DNA from: Bacteroidota bacterium
GTDB taxonomy: Bacteria; Bacteroidota; Bacteroidia; Cytophagales; Cyclobacteriaceae
DNA: 64,000 nt
Direction of reading: 5' to 3'
Assembly: GCA_018267135.1 (NCBI GenBank)
Contig: JAFDZA010000010.1
Span: 62,001-126,000 of the forward strand
Shown here: one piece after another, positions 61,500 to 64,000 of the stretch
How the letters are laid out: each line of letters opens with the position of its first letter
Numbering within the stretch: the stretch's first letter is position 1
The notes under the pieces: generated by a model
Databases searched by the model: none
What the model was told of the DNA's origin: nothing
The model's input: the letters and a program-made list of their open reading frames with translations, nothing else
Translations under genes and position numbers: made by a program

Positions 61500-62483
61500 A
61501 TGTTTTTTATTCACTTCTTAGAAAGAACCATAGTCAAAATAAAAATTACTATTCGTGTCTATCGCGATCATAAGATTCTTATAACCCTCCGTACAAATTC
61601 TAACCTTCCTTCGTGCTCGCATGTAAAAGTGAGTTCTCGAAGAAAATTTATATGTGTTGTCTCCATTCACCCCGACCAACTAACCTATACTAACAAATGC
61701 AATGCCCGACATGCGTTAAGTTGCATTCTCCACTACTTACTTTCTCGAAAAATAGATCATTCTGTTTATGCTGATTTATCTGATGGCGGCAATGATTTGC
61801 CTCTTTCATGGAATGAAAAAAATCTTAGTTTTTCATCTAACGGTGAGAATGCAATACTAATCCCCGATCATCATTTTGTTCATTCCAAAGGTTATTTTCA
61901 GTTAAGAAAAAAAATTCTGTCAGCTCCTAATTTGTGGAGTGAACGGGAAGAGAAGATTGTTTGGCGGGGGTCTATTACCGGAAAAGGATTTCCCTACACA
62001 ACTCCCTTTAATGCCAACAACCCGGAACTGATGCTGAGGGTTCGTTTCTGCCTGCTTACAATGAAGCATACTAAAGTAGATGCGGCTATTGCTAATAATA
62101 ACGTCTTGCAGCAAGAGCCTGCCGCACAACAAAAACTCATAGAATTGGGTATAGCCAAAGCACCCATTCCACAAGAAATGTTCTTAAATAAGAAATTTGC
62201 TATTGACATAGATGGGCATACCAATGCATGGCAAAATTTCTTTTCAAGATTGCTAATGGGCTGTTGTGTAATTAAGATTGAATCTGCTGACGGCTATAAA
62301 CAATGGTATTACCACAAGTTATTGCCCTGGCAACATTTCGTACCGGTAAAGCCAGATTTATCTGACTTGATAGAAAAAATAAATTGGTGCTTCTCTCACA
62401 ACGAAGAATGTGCTGCCATTGCAAAGACCGGACAGCAACTGGCATTTGAAATTGCTGCGGAAGAATTTCCGTTAACTAAATAA
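61500..62483 (+). CDS. Glycosyltransferase family 90-like (CAP10-like)
   Basis: A 327-residue protein that resembles the CAP10/GT90 family: EEKIVWRGSITGKGFPYTTP near residue 144, FLNKKFAIDIDGHTNAWQNFFSRLLMG near 228, and the later YYHKLLPWQHFVPVKPDLSDLIEKINW near 278. These match the donor-binding region of GT90 enzymes, many of which add xylose or glucose to surface polysaccharides. The first 100 residues are variable and AT-rich, and the start codon is uncertain. It is 30 bp upstream of the GT4 gene on the same strand. Confidence 0.75.
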   Translation: MFFIHFLERTIVKIKITIRVYRDHKILITLRTNSNLPSCSHVKVSSRRKFICVVSIHPDQLTYTNKCNARHALSCILHYLLSRKIDHSVYADLSDGGNDLPLSWNEKNLSFSSNGENAILIPDHHFVHSKGYFQLRKKILSAPNLWSEREEKIVWRGSITGKGFPYTTPFNANNPELMLRVRFCLLTMKHTKVDAAIANNNVLQQEPAAQQKLIELGIAKAPIPQEMFLNKKFAIDIDGHTNAWQNFFSRLLMGCCVIKIESADGYKQWYYHKLLPWQHFVPVKPDLSDLIEKINWCFSHNEECAAIAKTGQQLAFEIAAEEFPLTK

Positions 62484-62512
62484 ACAATGAATATCTTCAC
62501 ACAAAATTTACA

Positions 62513-63586
62513 ATGAAGTCTTTTCTATTTGATTGCGAGCGGATGAAGTACCCTAACACCGGGCCCTACCATGTTTGCAAAAATACCGGTGAGAAATTAC
62601 TGAAACTCAAAGCCCCTGACGAACACCTTTCTTTTTTGGTGCCCGCCTCGCTGCGAGGCTGTTTTGGCAAAGAGGGTTCGTACTACAGCCTTTCGCCCAT
62701 TAATAAACTTTACCTTCCCTGGCGCGGCTCCAGACTGATGTTAAATACCGGCCGCTACGATGTATGGCACATTACCTACCAATCGTCTATGTATGTGCCC
62801 TTGGCCAAAAAAACAAAAGTGGTGCTCACCATATTAGATCTGAATTTTCTGCACGAACACCCCAACGATCCCAAAAACAAAAAGCGGCTTCAACTTATTC
62901 AAGACCGGGTTAACCGAGCCGACCATATTACCAGTATTTCAGACTTCGCACTAAACGAGGCCAAAGCACATTTAGATTTTAAGGGGAAACCTTGCAGCAC
63001 CAACTATATCGGATGTAACTTCGATACCCCCACACAGCCCAAGGTGCCTGCCTTAAAACCCGACAAACCCTTTTTATTTGCTTTAGGAACGATATTGCCT
63101 AAGAAAAATTTTCATGTACTCCCCTGCCTGCTGCAAGGGAACGATTTCGAATTATGGATTGCCGGAATTTCTAAGACTAACTACCAGGAAAAAATTATAG
63201 AGGAAGCCAGAAAGCATAACGTACAGCATCGGCTCAAATTTCCGGGGCCGGTAAGTGAAGAGGAAAAAACCTGGTACTACCAACACTGCGAAGCTTTTTT
63301 GTTTCCTTCCATTGCGGAAGGGTTTGGGTTGCCTGCCGTGGAGGCTATGAGCCACGGTAAGCCTGTATTTCTCTCCACCCACACCTCGCTTCCCGAAGTA
63401 GGCGGCAACGTGGCCTACTACTTTACCGATTTCGAGGCCGAATCCATGCAGAAAGTATTTGCGGAGGGAATGAACCATTTTTATCAACAACGGCCGCAAG
63501 AAAAAATAAAGCAGTGGGCGTTGCAGTTTGATTGGGCCAATACGGCCAAAGGGTATTTGTCTATTTACCGATCGCTTATAAAATGA
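62513..63586 (+). CDS. Glycosyltransferase family 4 (GT-B)
   Basis: A 357-residue GT-B glycosyltransferase. The C-terminal donor domain shows FLFALGTILPKKNFHVL near residue 187 and the E-x7-E motif in SIAEGFGLPAVEAMSHGKPVF (Glu269 and Glu277). The acceptor domain begins with MKSFLFDCERMKYPNTGPYH, similar to mannosyl- or rhamnosyltransferases of the GT4 group. It lies between the GT90-like gene and gmd, so GDP-sugars such as mannose or deoxy-sugars may be its donors. Its stop overlaps the gmd start by 4 bases. Confidence 0.9.
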   Translation: MKSFLFDCERMKYPNTGPYHVCKNTGEKLLKLKAPDEHLSFLVPASLRGCFGKEGSYYSLSPINKLYLPWRGSRLMLNTGRYDVWHITYQSSMYVPLAKKTKVVLTILDLNFLHEHPNDPKNKKRLQLIQDRVNRADHITSISDFALNEAKAHLDFKGKPCSTNYIGCNFDTPTQPKVPALKPDKPFLFALGTILPKKNFHVLPCLLQGNDFELWIAGISKTNYQEKIIEEARKHNVQHRLKFPGPVSEEEKTWYYQHCEAFLFPSIAEGFGLPAVEAMSHGKPVFLSTHTSLPEVGGNVAYYFTDFEAESMQKVFAEGMNHFYQQRPQEKIKQWALQFDWANTAKGYLSIYRSLIK

Positions 63587-64000
63587 AAACCGCTATCATT
63601 ACCGGAATAACCGGCCAAGACGGGGCCTACCTCAGCGAGTTATTGCTGCAAAAAGAATATCGTGTGGTGGGCATCATCCGCAGCTACAACAACTCCAATC
63701 TGTCGAAACTAAGATATTTGAATATCGTAGATAAAATCAATCTGGAAGAATGTGATCTTTCCGACATACCCAGTATCATTTCCATTTTAAAAAAATACAA
63801 CCCTTCTGAGCTCTATAACCTGGCAGCACAAAGTTCGGTAGGGTTGTCGTTTGAGCAGCCCATCGGCACTATTACATTTAATTCTATATCGGTATTAAAT
63901 TTATTGGAGAGTATTAAAATCGTAAATAAAGAGATTCGCTTTTATCAGGCCTCGAGCAGTGAAATGTATGGCAAGGTAGCTCACCTTCCCATTACAGAAG
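63583..64000 (+). CDS. gmd: GDP-mannose 4,6-dehydratase, N-terminal part (cut by window end)
   Basis: An open frame from ATG 63583 to the window end (139 codons) reads as the first part of GDP-mannose 4,6-dehydratase, which makes GDP-4-keto-6-deoxymannose for fucose, rhamnose or perosamine. The NAD(P) site is ITGITGQDGAYLSELLL (residues 6-22), followed by YNLAAQSSVGLSFEQP near residue 87 and the catalytic-region SSSEMYGKV near residue 123. Absence of a stop codon before the window end explains why it is easy to overlook. Its ATG overlaps the GT4 stop (ATGA). Confidence 0.9.
   Translation, partial: MKTAIITGITGQDGAYLSELLLQKEYRVVGIIRSYNNSNLSKLRYLNIVDKINLEECDLSDIPSIISILKKYNPSELYNLAAQSSVGLSFEQPIGTITFNSISVLNLLESIKIVNKEIRFYQASSSEMYGKVAHLPITE

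Overview
The window reads as one contiguous chromosomal stretch of a Bacteroidota bacterium, most likely of the order Cytophagales. Signs are the TonB receptor with its small membrane partner, many secreted or lipoprotein-type proteins without domain names, MacB-like permeases of the Bacteroidota type, a DAHP synthase-chorismate mutase fusion, and promoter boxes matching the Bacteroidota pattern (TTTG, about 19 bp, TAnnTTTG). GC content looks mid-40s by eye. I see no rRNA, tRNA, CRISPR array, insertion sequence or prophage. Two genes are cut by the window edges: clpB on the left and gmd on the right.

Layout. 1-3738: clpB end, a minus-strand set (2OG-Fe oxygenase, chrA, Cdd1-like helix-hairpin-helix protein) and a Tat-exported Mn-type superoxide dismutase. 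3825-7557: a pair of secreted M16 peptidases and two small unknown genes. 7578-13198: ffh, then the aromatic amino acid operon pheA - aminotransferase - tyrA - DAHP synthase/chorismate mutase, transcribed leftward. 13362-20436: purH and the cell-shape operon mreB-mreC-mreD-pbp2-rodA. 20464-29662: amidohydrolase, MazG-like, VanX-like dipeptidase, PhoH-like ATPase, sucD, a FecR-like/CHASE2 pair and meaB. 29686-38738: zinc metalloprotease, MacB-like permease, TonB receptor with its partner and a DinB-type lipoprotein. 38889-47673: small membrane protein, MORN-like protein, a lipoprotein, gpmI, a 1557-residue unknown secreted protein and prmA. 47771-54861: DUF58, transglutaminase, MoxR and TPR genes in near-overlapping order. 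54879-60388: MBL hydrolase, a His-rich secreted protein, LysE-like exporter, ATP-grasp, DinB, recX, YcxB-like and a glycosyltransferase. 60411-64000: a VCBS-repeat lipoprotein and the start of a surface polysaccharide cluster (GT90-like, GT4, gmd).

The strongest new signal lies in the only gene-free stretch over 300 bp (13052-13361). Upstream of pheA, on the minus strand, is a 19-codon reading frame with a core of Phe-Tyr-Phe-Trp-Phe-Tyr-Phe, followed by an intrinsic terminator that ends 11 bases before the pheA start. An 8-base segment at the leader stop codon can pair with the 5' arm of that terminator. This is the layout of a translation-coupled transcription attenuator responding to all three aromatic amino acids. 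A second structured leader, a long hairpin followed by eight T, sits just ahead of the phoH-like gene. Everything functional here is inferred from sequence reading; no searches or folding calculations were run.
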